This document shows, in pieces, positions 29,472 through 44,400 of a DNA stretch of 64,000 nucleotides. How positions within the stretch are numbered: the stretch's first letter is position 1; each line of letters begins with the position of its first letter. Made by a program: the position numbers and the translations under genes. The stretch comes from Setoptus koraiensis (lineage: Eukaryota > Arthropoda): contig CM106586.1 of assembly GCA_048013815.1 (NCBI GenBank), positions 17,980,001-18,044,000 of the forward strand. Reading direction: 5' to 3'. The notes beneath the pieces are model-generated. The model ran no database searches, was not told the DNA's origin, and was given only the letters and a program-made list of their open reading frames with translations.

Positions 29472-32400
29472 CTAATAGTAGGGCTCTTGCGGAGGAGGTA
29501 GGGCAGGGTGTCCACCCATGGCATGGCTCATCATGCCCGGATGATGACCAGGTATCAGGCCCATAGCCTGTTGGGCCGAATGGACTGGACTACGGCCCAT
29601 CTGGCCTAATTGTTGTGAAGAATAGGCCGACATGGCACTAGACATGGCATGGGGCGATATGCCCATGCCAGAGCCGTCGACTACGCCTGGCGGGGGCCTG
29701 AATTGTTGGCTACCATCCATCATGTAGCCCATGGAGGCTTCGGGGCTGTAGGCTGGGCCGCCCGTTCCTATTGCACCTATTATGATAATATGATTGTATG
29801 ATATTATGTCATGTGATAATATTAATATAAAAATAATAAAAATTTGGAAGATGAATTGCAAATGGTGCGTCACACATATCTGGCCCCTCATCACATGTTC
29901 TGGCTCGTATGTTCTGGCTCGTATGTGGCCATCGCAAGGCGCGTCGCAGCGCGCCTCAATATCGCGCAATGTCGCGCAATATCGCGCTCATAACAGCACA
30001 AAATCGCTCATAATGGCCCAATATGACTCGAGTAGAGCTCACGCTCATGACATATTCACAATATGCAGCAAATGACAGCCAGTCGTTGTCAAGACGCCGC
30101 CAGCAGCGACAAAAACAAAGCATCTGTTACGCAACCATCCAGTCGCGTAGTCGGTGTGTAATGGCTGGCGCGCTTATCAATAGGCGCGACTCAAAAGTCA
30201 GCTCAACTGTCACTTTGATGGCGACACTTTATCGGCGTTGATCTCTGATTGACACTTGCAAACACGTTGTCAGTTTATAGGTTTTTGCTGGCTGACGGGC
30301 TGGCTGATAGTGGCGCCCGTTTGCAATGTGTCACTGTTCAATCTATCATGCGGCATCGTGTGGCATCGTGCGATATCATAGGGCGCTGCGATGGTGTCAT
30401 TTGTGCGCGCCGGCATGTGTCATACGACGTCAACATAGTAGCATTATGAGGTGACACACATTTCATTTAAACGTCATCTTGGCATCATTTGCATGCATTT
30501 GATATTGCAAACGGCAAAAAGCTGACAGTGATACAGCTGACCATATAGAGTGTGTGCCATGATATAGGTTGGCTCCTTGGCGAGTCACTTACCTGCTCTA
30601 TTTGTTTGGTCAATCATTGGCTGCACAATTCTCCTTCTGGCATTGATAAACCTATCGATTGAAAGAGATATTGGGATAGACAGCAGTTCGAGGTTCGGTT
30701 AGTGTTATGGGCATTATGTTGGGCCAGTGTTATTGTTGTTGCATCTTGTGTTACGTAAGTGTCAGTTTAAATATCGCTACTAAGCGACCCATCGGCCGAG
30801 ATCGAGAGCATGTCGCAATGTTTGCGTCACAATGTTTGTGTCACAATGTTTGTGTCGCGACTTGGTGTCGCAATGTGTGGCCCAAACACTGTGACAGCTT
30901 ATTAGTCGGCTGTTAATCTCCGATCGTCAAATGGTGCGTTTAATCGTTGCGCAATTGTTGCTGTTTACAGCCGAGATTGCATTGGGATTGCGCCGAGATT
31001 GTGTCACGGCCAGCATTGTTGCTGCCTATTCGTCGGCGCGTTCGTCGGCGCATTCATTCGAACGATCCAACGGACACTGGTCAGCTCGGCGTGCCCGTCT
31101 CAAGCGGGCGCCGTTGGCCGTTGTTGCCCGTCACGTTGCGTGCGTCTCCAGTCATCGTGCTGGTCGTGTAGTGATGCGGATAAGTTGGCAAAAATGAATT
31201 TATTGAGTGCTGTTAAGTCAAGTGTGCCACTTGACCAGCCACCGCCGACACTGTCCAATGTCACTACGGACTGTCCAATGTCACTACGGACTGTCCAGTG
31301 TCACTGCAGACGATCTGCGCTGATGGTCCAATTGTGCAGCGAGATTTAATTGTCTTTGTTGTAACTGGCGTCTATGTCTTATCTGTCACGGCGTGTCCAT
31401 GTCGCATCTCACATGTAAGCGCGAGTGTGTGTACACAACAAATGCACGTTATGCTGGCTTGTCATTGTTGGCATCATGGCTTCATGACAAAAGTGACATA
31501 AATGCATGCGTTGCATAATGGCGCTGCCATGGCAACATTGTACGACAATGTGATCTGACAACTGATTCCACTGTCACTCAATCAGCGACTTGCTCATTGC
31601 TTGCCATTGGCGCCCATGCTGGCCAGTGGCCAATCATCACGCGACGCCTCGACGCAACTCTCCAGCCCGCAGTCTAGACTCTGCTGGCAAGACTCTGTTA
31701 CAGAGACTCTGTTACAGAGACTGTGCCGCCTTGCAAAGACGCCTTGATTGTTGCAAAGACACTGGCACAAACATACGGCTCGCGTTAGGCCAACAAGCGA
31801 GTGATTGCGATAATTAACAAGCATCGTCATTGGCTGTCACGTCGGTGTGTCGTCATAGTTGCGCAGTCGGTAGCTGCTAAAAAAGCGATTATGCAACATA
31901 CTTGCAATTGTGCAAAATTGTTGTTTGTCGGCCGGCGGCTCAGCGTGTGCCAGCGCTTGTTGCAACGACGCCAACCATGTCGGCAATAATAGTATTATAT
32001 GGCAATAGCATAGTTATAACATGCAATATGCAGTAACATAATGATAAAGAAATTAAATCATTTTTCTCTGTCTCTCGCACAGCTTGCACAGCTTGCCGAG
32101 CCAATGCCGAGCCAATGCCGAGCCAATGCCGAGACGACCTGTTAAGATTAATAATTTTCAATGATACACACACCACACAACTACCGCATTATCGCTCTTC
32201 GCTCACGCCGACCAGATTGTTGCAATGCACAAACTTGATTGATAATACCCTACTTCTTATCGTTATCTGGCTGCGAATCGTCGCTGGCTGCGAATCGTCG
32301 CTGGCTGCGTATCGTTCGCCGGCTTCGAATGGTCGCCCGTTCGCTGCGCTCGCCCGTTCGGCGCGGCTCGAGCTTCGTTTCGTCGGCTCGAGCCGGCGAC

Positions 32401-35400
32401 TGAGCGAGCCAACCGAAACAAGCATACGATCGCAAACGCAATATCGTTACCGTGGAGCTGGCGAGCGTCGCTTTTTATTATTCATGCCCTCTAATGAACG
32501 ATCGGATCGAGCCAACGCGCAGCCAGATTGCGTTTAACGGGCATGCATGAATAAGATTACGGCAATGCGTAATAGTTGATTAGTTTTAGCGCCGCTGCCG
32601 CAGCCGCAAAAGTTAAGCCATATCCTATAAATATCAAAAATGTTTGTTTGTTTGTGTGTGTGTTTGTGTGTCTCAATGAACATCTAGGCCAGCCCGATAT
32701 TAACAATCTTTTGTTGTTGTTCGTTTGTCGACAATTGGCTTGCAAGTTTTGTTGCGCACACTAATACTTTTTTGTTGCGGTGCCGAATTAACGAGACGCT
32801 CGCTCACTAGCTCGCTGACTGAATAATAAAAATTCTGACATTTATCAAAAATAAAGTTGCTCATAAACGTCTCCTCTTCTTTTTATCCATCTTACGCAGA
32901 GCCGTACACAGTCGCTCGGCAGAGCCTACACACAGTCGCTTGGCAGATCCGTCGCTGCCAGTCGGCTGGCGGTAGTTTGCCGAACAAAGCTGCCAGTTTA
33001 TTAGCCGCACTAACAACAACAACAATGGCAACAGCACGATTGCGTAAGACAATTGAACGGGCATCGCCACAAGTGAGCCAACCAGCCAGCCAGCGAGCTT
33101 ACCACTAGGAGCAGGCGTCATTAATGTCAATCATTATTATATATATTTATCAGGTGATCATGGTTGCGTCTGCGTGCATGTCGACATCGCCGGCCGCCTA
33201 AATGGCCTGTAATGTGCAATGGTTGCCGTTGTTGCAATGATGGCACCAGCGATCACCATGGCGACGACCGGGCAGCGCCAACAACGACAGCAACAACAAC
33301 GACGGCAACAGCAGCAGCGCCAACAACAATGATAACGACGACAATAACAGCGACACGCAGGCCGGAATGAACAACAATGGCTACATCAATTATCATGTAA
33401 TTGTTGGCCGCGATAAGGGGCCATTCTTCGCGTTGTTGGCTGCTGCTGCTGCTGGCTGCCGCTGTTCATTTGTTATGCAAATACCTCAAGTTTGGCCAAG
33501 TGCGCACCAGTCACCGGGTGAGCGAGATTGGATCAGATTACTTCCGCTTGTTTTGATGAACAAGCGATGTAGAAATGTTAATTGTGCCGGCGCCCCCTCG
33601 CCCCATTATACGCAATGGCTGCGCCAATGGCTGCATAGGCGTATCGGCGCTGTCGGTGCTGGCCGCCAGTGACAGGCACTGGCACCACCACAAGCATTGT
33701 CGGCAAACAGACGCACACTAAGTGGCATGAGTAATTTGCACGTGCTGCCTACAACAACAACAACGAGAACAACAACAACTAATTCAAATAACTGAAACCA
33801 ACGGTCGCATAACGGTCTAGCACGCGTTGCTCGCTGCATGTGTGTGTGTGTGAGTGCCATATATATAAATGTTGCCATATATTGCGCCGTGTGTATAGAC
33901 GAAATATAGAGTACGTGCACTGTTGTTTCACAGTACGTGCACGCCAGAATTATAGGGAAAGGCTATTTTTGTGTAATGTTGTTCCTATTTAGTTAGTTTC
34001 ACTTTTGGGCGCAGCCTCGCTGGGTTTGCCTGGCGCCCGGCGGCCCCGGCACTGGCGCCGCCATCACGTGCACCCGCCGATGGGAGGTGGTGGACATCGA
34101 GCGCATAAATTACTTTTGCTTTGCTTGTCAACCGGAAAGAGGGAGTACACCCCTGCGAGATGCTGGCGCTGCCAGCGCGCTTATTAGTTGCGTATCGCTG
34201 GCGATATTGGTTTGTTGTTGTTGTTGGCTCGGAATCGCCCTTCCAGGCGGCGACGGCGGCGGCGGCGGCATTGCGAGGCGCCATTTCGAGGCCGCTCGCA
34301 GTTCGGGGCCGCTCCGTGGCCGCGCCGCTCGGGGCCCGGCCACCGGCCGCCAACTGCAGCGCGACCCGCTGACACGGCCGGCTCGGCGTCTCGTTACCGG
34401 CAAAAACTGGCTCGCTCCGGCGCTCGATGGTCTTCTGTTTATGACGTATCAAATTTGACAAGCGTCGCACGATCGCGCGCGCCCGTTACCATAGTGTGTG
34501 TGTGTGTGTGTGTAACAAAAAGATGGCTCTTATATATTACATAAGAGTGATATTTGTGAATGCGAGCGCGTATGTGCCAACATCAACGCCTAATTACGCT
34601 GGTGGCAATTCTCGCCCACGGTCGGCCCGCGGTCTATGCGGCGACCGTTATACGTTTGCCATACGGCTGCCAGCGGCGCGGCATAACCGTACTTTTTGCG
34701 TTGCGTTTGTTGGCGTCGAGTTGCTGTGACGCTCGCCGTAGCCAGCGCCGAACAGAGCCCAAAAAAGAGGCACCGTGACCGGCCTCGCCTATACTAAATT
34801 CTCGTGTAATTGGACTTGTATGCCGACAGGGGCCGAGATTAGCCCCAGGGCCCGGCAGCGCGGGCCCCAGCTAAATCACAAGATTGCTGCTGCCGCTGCT
34901 GCTGCTGCCGCCGTGTGTAACAAAATTGCCAAGTGGATACGTTGCACATGTAATTACATACGCCACGTGTTAGACATCAACCACAGAGTCGATTGCATTT
35001 GATGCCAAATAGCCTCGTTCTGGCGTGCCCTCTCCGGACTGCCGGCGCTGGCCCGCGCTGGCGCTGATGCGGCCGGGCCCCACCAACGGCACATTGTCGA
35101 CAAACAATATCGCCGGAACGTCGTTTACGTAACGTCCGCGTGCTGTGCGTCGCGTATAAGTGTCTGGCGTGTATTATTAAACAGTCGGCAAACACACTCA
35201 CAGTTGGCCGAGAGCGCAGAAATTATTTTTATTTTGTCATTTTTCCAATGGCGCAGCAGCTCGCTGTTGCCGCTCGGTCTTGAGCCGCGCCATCAAGTTG
35301 GCCGCTATCATATTGCATAAGTGTGGCCCGTTGCCGGGCCGGGCCGGCCCTCAAATTGATAAATATCATACCCACGGTCTGCATGTCGGTCATATAACCC

Positions 35401-38400
35401 GGTTACGCGGCGCATGATTGATCGGTTAATCGCAAGCGCACCACTCTAGCCGCAGTTTGCCCACGAGGCGAAAGTTTGCCCACGCCACAGTTTGCACACG
35501 CCACAGTTTGCCGGGGCCAGAGTTTGCCGACGCCCGGGTTTGCGATCGCAAAATATCGCAAACCGGCCAAGAGGCAACGGTCAAGTGAGGTGTCGCCAGC
35601 AGTGACCAGCGCACTCGGAACGGGCCGGGATTAATATGGCCATATGTTGCTCGTTGGCGCCGCATGAAAAATCACTATTTTGGGGCCCCTCTGGTCGCCG
35701 TTTATGGCCGAGCCAAACAAGTCAACTGCTGCTGCCCGAGTCCATCAATATGCGGCCGGAAGAGAATTAAATATACTGGTTATAGGCTGGCCGGGGTATT
35801 ATATTATACAATTATGTATATATTCGCACTCCAGTTATTCGCTGGCGGCCAAGTCAGGGTCGTGCGTCAACACGCGGGCAGCGTGAGTGCGGATGACCGA
35901 GCGGCCGGCCGGCCGGATTAGGCCTGCGTTTGCGGTACATATACCACCTGAAACCGGCGACGTATCGACTAGATTAGCCGCTGGGTCAAATGGTTCATAT
36001 GAACCGTTATTGTGTAACTGTGGCACTTGTTACAATGTTGATCGGATTTAATGCTGGCCAGCAGCAGCAGCAGCCGCTGCCGCCTCTGCCGACGCCGCCG
36101 ACGCCGCCGCTGTTATGTCATTGTTAAGTAGGCGGACAGTGGCGGCCATGATGTAACATAATTCCTTCGGCTGGCGCGATGCGGGGCCCACGCGCTTAAA
36201 TGGCGCACGGTGGCTCAAGTGGGCGCTCGATTGCGCCAATTTGAGTGCATGCGGCATTGAGAGAGTCGATTAGATTTGACGCCACTGGATAGCGGATACT
36301 GATATTGGGCATATTGAGGCAGAGCGACAGAGAAAATCCCCTGATGAGTGCGATACTCATATTCTTTCCTATTATCGTGTTGTGTTGTTCAGTTCATCAT
36401 TTTGGTGGCGCTGCGTCATCACCCTGTGTATGGCTGGCAGGCTCAATTCAATTTCTATCCGCTCACAGCTATTGACTATTGCGTCACAACAACAGCGCTG
36501 CCCCTGTTAAAAGTAGTGGTGGCTACATAATACATAAGCCATAAGTTTGCGATCATAGCGCTGCCATCGACAATATTCACCATAACGAAATGAACGTGAG
36601 CAAATGGTATCAGGTTACAATACAGCGGCCGCGATAGATGCAAAAAAAAAATTGTATTATATATGAAAGTGTCCTCCGCTGTATGTACGGGCAATAATAA
36701 TCCAGTGCCTGCTATTTGGGCAAAATCGGATGAGCCGTCGTTGTTCTTCGCACTGCGTGCGAGCATTTGTTGACGAAGCCACCGAAGCGACAAAAGTCAA
36801 CCCGGCGGGCGCCCCCCAGTATATTATGTAATGGCGCATCCGCCGAAGTGAGCAATTTCCCTTTTGCCACTTTGAAAAATTTCACTCTATCTCTCGCTCT
36901 CAATGTGTTTGTGTGTACCTAAAGTAATCACCATAGTAATACAATATTTGCATCACTCCTCGTGCACGTGCTTCAGTAGATAGTTTGGATGTTTGGCCAA
37001 GTTGTTGGGGTTATTTTGCGCCTTACGCAGCAGTGTGGCAGCAGTAGTATGGCGGTAATATGGCGCAAGCAGTATGGCGGCACTGGCAGTCGACAGTGGC
37101 AGTTATGCCGGCTCTTAGATTGAGTTTGCTGATTCTTGCTGCTTTTGTTTAGCGACACTAAAATGCTTGCCCGTGCACAAGGCCACATACGGGGGCCCAG
37201 GCGGAGCGATGTTTGCGCCGGCGACCAAGAAAGTCGCCTCTCGCTCTATCACTCTAGAGAGGGGCATATTGTTGTTGTTGTTTGCTCGCAACTTCGACAC
37301 TCGCAACCACTACTTGAATTGCTGCTGTTGTTGTCGGTGGTGCCGTTGTTGTCGCTAGTGCCGTTGTTGTCGGTGCCACCAAATGACTGCTGGTGCTGAT
37401 GCAATTTTGAAAGAATGAGCCAAGCAGAACAAGTAGTAGTCGCGCAATGATGACGTGCAGCCAGTTTCGGGCTAGTTTGTCCAACTCGCAACGCGGTGAT
37501 GAAAGCCCTGTCCTGTGGCTCTCTCTCTCTCTTATTCTTTTCTTGCTTGGCCCCTCTGCTTTGCCGGCTCGCTCCCCAAGAATGCTGCCAGCCTCTGATG
37601 CGCTCTCTGGCTCGTTCTCTCCGCTGAGCCTCGAGCCTTGTGCCAATAGTGCCAAACTACCAGTTTGTGGAATTCTCTAGTTGGCGGCCACCGCCAGTTG
37701 TCGTTTTAGCGAAAGGTGTTGCCAGTGCCATTAATGATGGCACTGCCAGCACTGGCGCCTCAAACAAAGCGCCCCTACATTAAAGCTGTCTATATCCCCT
37801 GTGTATGCCCCCACAGTGTGCTCGCCCCATAGTCGAGCGGCCGTGCTCGGGCCTTGTGGGCGCCCCCGCCTCCCTCTGTGTGACATTCTGAGGCATTCTC
37901 ATTTATACTTGTCCAGAGATTAGATCACTATCTCTTTTATTCTATATGACGCTATATGTGCTCCCTCTGTCTCTCTCGCTCTCCCTCTCGCTGGCTGCTA
38001 TTCTTGCGCAATTTGCTGCCAGTCATTCAGTCAACAACAAAAACCAGCGGCAGCAACAACAACACTGCCTAAAGTTGTATAGACGAAAGACGAGTTGAGT
38101 TGGATGAGTTCAGTCATTAGTGCCAGCGACACGTATCTATGTGAGAGGCAGAGAGAGAGAGAGAGCGCGTCCGCGTGTGTGTTTTGGGCCCTCCCGAGAG
38201 TAAATCATTTTGAAATAATGATCCCTAATCTCTGAATGTGTTCCGTTATTGGTGACGGGCGCCCTACTACTAGCGCCGCCACCACTACTACCAATGCAAC
38301 AGCAAAACAACAACGGCAAATTCTGCTGCTGCTGCTATTAACTAAACGGCAACAAAGGCGACAATGACGACAACAACCCAGGATTGGCTGCAATGATCCA

Positions 38401-41400
38401 ATCCTAGCCAGTTGTGTAATTTCTGCCACCATCTATCGATGTCATCATTGCGCGCTGTCTGATCAGTGCTCTCGTGGACTTGAGCTAAAAAACTGTACTC
38501 ACATACATTTGTATCTATTTGTCCATCTTGGTCACACAATGAAAACTATTATTCCCTTATCTCCTCATTTTTCTCAAACACCAATAATGACAATCACTCT
38601 ACTCGCTCTGGCTATAATAGACGTGTTATAATTTCACACTAGATGTCTCTATCGGTATTGCTTCTTTTAATGTTGCCTTGTCCATATCTAGTTAGATGGC
38701 TAGCGTTCGAGTGCCAGGCGCAAGGTGAATCAACAATGGCTCCCCATGCCAGCCCACGATACAAAAGGCAACACTATATCCCTGTGTATAACCATGTCAT
38801 TGTTGTGTAAACGTTTACATCATCGTTGTCGTCATACTTGTCGCTTTGTAATCAAACAATGCGACGAATACAGCTACATTTTGTGTATGTGTGCGTGTGT
38901 GTTTGATATCATCCTAATTCATCACATACTTGGTTTTTGTAGTTAGTAGCGAGAAGACAACTAACCCGTGTTGATCGTGGTGCTTTTGTTCGCGATTGCC
39001 TTGCTCTCGTTAGGGTTCCCTCTATTCAATTTTGGTTGCTTGCTGTTAGTGTTAACTAAAGCTGCAAAAGAATTGAGAGAGAATTATTTTGGGAATGTTT
39101 ACAAGCCTAAGGCAGTATCGACTGTCTAATACCAAAGACACACGGTGATTCCAATTTTACACTGACAATATACTGAAAATATATATATGTGCTTGTGTGT
39201 CTATGAATAGAAACAACCCGATACAACTATTGGCCACCATTGGCTCTTTATCTCTCGTCGATTCCCGATGTGGTCCCAAACAGTATCCAGCAGCCAGCAT
39301 CAAATAAATACTAGACTAGCTGATACGCGCACTCTCACCAGGTGTCTCTATAACTAGGTGTAGTCTCTTTAGTTTTTTGCTATTCTCAAAATGATAGTTC
39401 TTCCCTCTATTCTGAAACTTTCAACACGAATGATACTGCTGCTGCCGCCGCCGCCTGATCTTATTTCCATGTGTTTCGTTTGTTGTTTGTTTGTTTGTTT
39501 GCTGGAAACAAGTCTCGAAAAATACAATTTTTTCCATCCACCATATACTATATAACAGCAACAGCAACAGCAGCCGTAGCAGCAGCAGCAACAGTGGTAG
39601 TTGACATGTTTTCAAAGAAGAACTACTGGATAAATGTAGCTGCCATAGCTAAATGTTAGTGTTAAATAGTTGTCGTCCACCATCACCTCCATGCCAATTT
39701 GTTTTAGCTGTTGAACTTGATGTAACAACAGCGTCAGCAGCAGTGGCACTTAAATGGTGTAGAATATGTTGAATATGACATGATGTAGAAAAGTCTATAT
39801 AGTATCTCTTTGTTGATAAGCGTGATGCTAGTAATAGTAGTAGTGGCAGCAGTGGCAGTTGAATCATAATATCAACTATTACCATGGTTTCGTATGAAAG
39901 TTTTAAATTGAAACAGCTTGCTAGGGCTTCAGATGATGATGGATTTGGATGGTTGGTTATATAACTATTGAATCTATATAGTGTGATATACAATGAGTTT
40001 CCATCTTGTTTATCCATGGCATCATAGCGATCTCTAAGTAAATAACAAACACTACAACTGTTGTGTACTGTTCGTGTGTTTCGCGAATAGTTGCGTTGCT
40101 TGTAAATAAATATCCTCTCTCGCTCCCTCTCCCTTGGTATCCAGCCACTTATATAAGAAGTACGTGTGGTTTTCTGTCTCTCACTTACATGGGCAAACAG
40201 TTGGCTGCTGAAGCTTATAAGCAATATTAGAAACAATCTTTTTCCTTCTACTTACTTGAAATAAGTAGTTATTTTTGTTCAAATATCCTATTCAATATAT
40301 ATATATATTCTATTCTACAGCGTACGAGCGTTGTCAAACACTGGCGTGAATTGTTGCGTGTAGTAACAATTGAGTGAAATCTGATACCAAACAATTGTGT
40401 ATGTATGTAGGCGAATCCAGTCACTCTATGTTCAGGTGACTAAAATGTATACAATTGCAAACATTTTTCGCTGACCTGAGGTACAAATTCAACACACACA
40501 GACACTCAATATGACTGACCATCACAGTCCATTTAGGGCTGATATTTGTCTGGTGAGGTAGGCAGGCACCTGACTGGCACTGCTACATGTGGCATCATTG
40601 TTGTTAGTGGCAGCGTGCTAGTCGCAACTACTTGCCGTAGTCTTAAATCAATCATGGCAGTAATGAGATGTTGAATTGTTGCCAACAATTATCGTCATCA
40701 TTATTATGTTGTTATCAATGTTGCAACAGTGGCAGCAAAAAAAAATCTGATAATAATAATAATGGCAAGGTAAGCAGCATTGGCGTGATTCTATTGGATT
40801 CCAGTTTGGTCTTCACAGTATACAGTATACACAACGCCACACAGGTGAACACAATTGAACATTGGAAAATATTGACCTTTGTCCTGTGTCGCAATGGCTT
40901 GGATGATGCCACTGGGCCCAGCATTGCTACCCCCGAATGTGTGTAAAATTAAATATAAAATAATCATGTCTGTGGTTTCACCCTCTAAGCTTCCAGAGTG
41001 AGCTTATCCCGAATAATGGAATAATGGAGCCTGCAATTTGCCTCCGCTGCCAACAACGCTTACGTATTGGCTTCTTTTTCTTCTTCTTCGATTGTGATCA
41101 TCAACTAATAATGATAATAAAAATTATAAACAAGATGGCTTCATACGATGGCTCCGTACGACATACGATTACTTGGGTAGGCAGACGTTGCGATGATGAA
41201 CGTTTATTTTTGATTTTCATTCGCATCACAGTTTCAATGGGCAAGCAGCAACAGAATAGATGTTGTGAAGTGCGCACAACAAAAGGTCACGAATTCTATA
41301 CGCCATCCGCCATTGTGTGCCGTCTACCAGATACCGTGCGTGTTGTGCAAAGCAAAACATTTTCCATGCAGCACCAGAGCAATTTTCGCTTTCGAAAGCG

Positions 41401-44400
41401 AGAATCAATAATGAAAATAATGAAAACATTTCTGACGTGTCCACCGGCATCGCGAAGCAATCACGCGCCGCCATCAGCGTGCCGATGGGGCCAAACTTGC
41501 TGGCCACAGCTCTGAAACTTGTTACTTATTATCGTCATGATCGTTTATAGAAACAGATCAGTGTTGCATCATCATATTTTATGCTCGCCTTATTGCGAGG
41601 GGCCTTGATCAGTGATGACTTTGAACGGTTGTTTGGCAAACAATTGCAAACTGGCAACGATAGTGGCTGAGAATAAACTGCTCACACCACATTGCACCAC
41701 TGACAAAGTGGGGATAATCTCTGGCTAATCTAGCTCCGGTATTCATGGCAATTTTTTGTTAGAAAAAAAATCACATTTTAAATTTAGCGCGCCCCGGATT
41801 ATGTTGTGTTATGGACAGCGAAGACGACGTTATGATTGTAGTGCAGGCAGAGCCAATTGTCGTTGCAATTGTCGAATCGGATCACTTGGGCACCAGATCG
41901 TGCCAGTTCGATTTGGCGCGACTCGATTCGGTCCGGTTCAGACGCTATCGGATCAGCCCGTGTGTGTGTGTGTGCGCTCAAAGCCAAACGGAGGCAAACA
42001 CAACAAAATGGAACAAATCGAATGGAATGAAATCAAAGTGTTCGATTCGATCCCCAAACCAATCGAATCAAACGGTTTGCACAACTGCTAAATAAGGGGG
42101 CGTGACAGGCCCTTTGTTATAGCCAATTGTGTGATGCGGCCATTGTGTGCTTTTGCGTGCCTTTGGGTTGTCGCCCATTCGCCAGCGGTACACCGGTGGT
42201 AGACCGGTGCTGGATACGCGGTAGCGGTGCGGGGCATTTTGGGTATGGGACGAAGATGTGCGCTCGTGACCAAGTAATTAATTCTTTTGCATCAATCGTT
42301 TGATGTTGCTGCTGCTCGTTTTGTCCTTATCTCTTGAGTGTGCAAATTGTTAAATTGCAAATTATTTTCTATTATTACTATCTTTAAAATAAATCTATCA
42401 TTCATCGTCAAACTTTTATGACAACGAACAGATAAATTAATGTCAGGCGTGTCCTATTTATTTTTAATGGAATAATGGAATTGTGATGGACACACAAACA
42501 CACACACACTGTCCGGATTATCGCCAATAACACGCACACACAGACCCGTAGGTGACAATAGAAAACAATCACGGATTTGTCTCCGTCTCTCTCTCTCTAT
42601 TCATCGGATACAACAAGCGACCATGGCCACCTCAGAGATGCATGTTGACTGCATGTCACTTGGTCGCCTCGTGTGACAACAACGGCTCACAATAGTCAAC
42701 TTTACGACAACCACGACCATACGTGACCACGGATCAAATTATTTATCACCACCACCCTCACCAATCATGACTGACCAATTGTGACTGACCAGCAACGACC
42801 AGCCACAATTTTTCACGATCATCATTGTATCTTATATTCCAGCAACGCGGCAATTGTAACAACACAGTCATTAACACATCAACGTTTTATGGGCCAAAAC
42901 ACGTAGCCCCCGTGAATGAGACACTGGTTGTGTGCTTGCTGAAGAACGCTGACAATTCTGCTGCTGCTGCTGCTCTCGTTTATCTTATCTTATTTATTTT
43001 ATTTCAACTGACAATCATCACGTCGTCGTCGTCAGCGAACCAACCAACAAACGAAGATTCTGTGGAAGATTGTTGGAAAATGCTCTCTAAGACTATACAT
43101 AGTTTCATTGCTGCTGTTGCTGCTGCAACTGCTGTTGTTGCCGTTCTTGATGCAGGTCGTAAAAAGATTATCATCACTGTTGTGAGAACAGCTACCAGTT
43201 TCTAGCGTACACAGGATCATGTTGCTGCCATGATGCTGGTGGCAGTGGCTTCGAAGCGCGTCTACTCGTTGCTTTTTCAGCATTACTTCACACTACCTTG
43301 TGTGTGCAAGCTCACCTGAGCACCGGCAACAGAAGCAACAACAACATCTAAAACGATCGAACCAGGGATGATTATGATGATGCTACCAATGATGCTAGAT
43401 TTGATAGGGAGAGTCGTCGTCGTCGTCGTCGTCGTCGTGAAATGTAAATCGCCACTATCATAGTCATATCAATGGTGAGCAATCAGCATCACTTCAATTT
43501 GAAATTGAAACTCATGTTCATGCTCAAGCTGAAATGCTGACTGTTTGTCCGTTCTCAAACAGACTGGACACACACGCATACACACATGAATTCGCTTCTC
43601 TCAGTTAATAGGTTTTTAACTCAGACACAGCATAACAAACAATTCTGCTCAAAGATGAGGAAGAAAAAAGATTTAGATACATCCATTATAACAAACTGGA
43701 AACTTCTTGATACTGTCGTCAAAAATGACGACAATGTTTGATAGGATGCCTCAAAAGCAAACTGTGCAATGGCTGCAATACCAGCCACCAGCAATTTTAA
43801 CTACTTGTCCGTGTCGTCAATGACCAGAGGCCACTTCATTGGTCATCTTCATCATTACTGTCCACGATGGACGCGGAACAACATCATCAATGATGTTAAT
43901 AGTACTGAAATGGTAGTGAAAGATTTTATAATTGTCGATGCTAGGGATCAATTGGTCAATTTGGCCAGTTAAAGAGAGATAGAGAGAAGAAAAATAACAG
44001 CTACAACTGTAAAATATCAAATCAACTACTAACTAGTTCGGCTGTATCCTACCTATTTTGCACTATCATCATCAGCAGCATCTTGTACACACACACACGA
44101 GCACAGACATGTTTAATAGGGAAGCAATCGAAGAATGTGTATTCAATATATATTTTAGGCGGTGGTGTTGAGCGTCGATTGTTGCTTTGGGATTCTAGAA
44201 TTGACCTTGGGCGTCGTCACCACGCTCATTATAGTCTATGCCACCAACACCGTGACCATCACACAACATCGACCACTTCTCATCTCTTCTTGTTCATTTT
44301 CTTCAACTTAGAAATCTAACAAGATACTGATGGCGGTGGTTCTGATGCTGCTGTAGTTAGTGATGTTGATGCTGTTGCTGCTGGTAATGTGGATACTATG

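Noticed and set aside
41024-41515. 163-codon plus frame in the hth intron
   Set aside because: Reads through a TTC run; non-ATG context and no motif.
42040-42070. GTTCGATTC word, possible tRNA
   Set aside because: It lies in a patch of CGAAT/ATTCG repeats; no cloverleaf.
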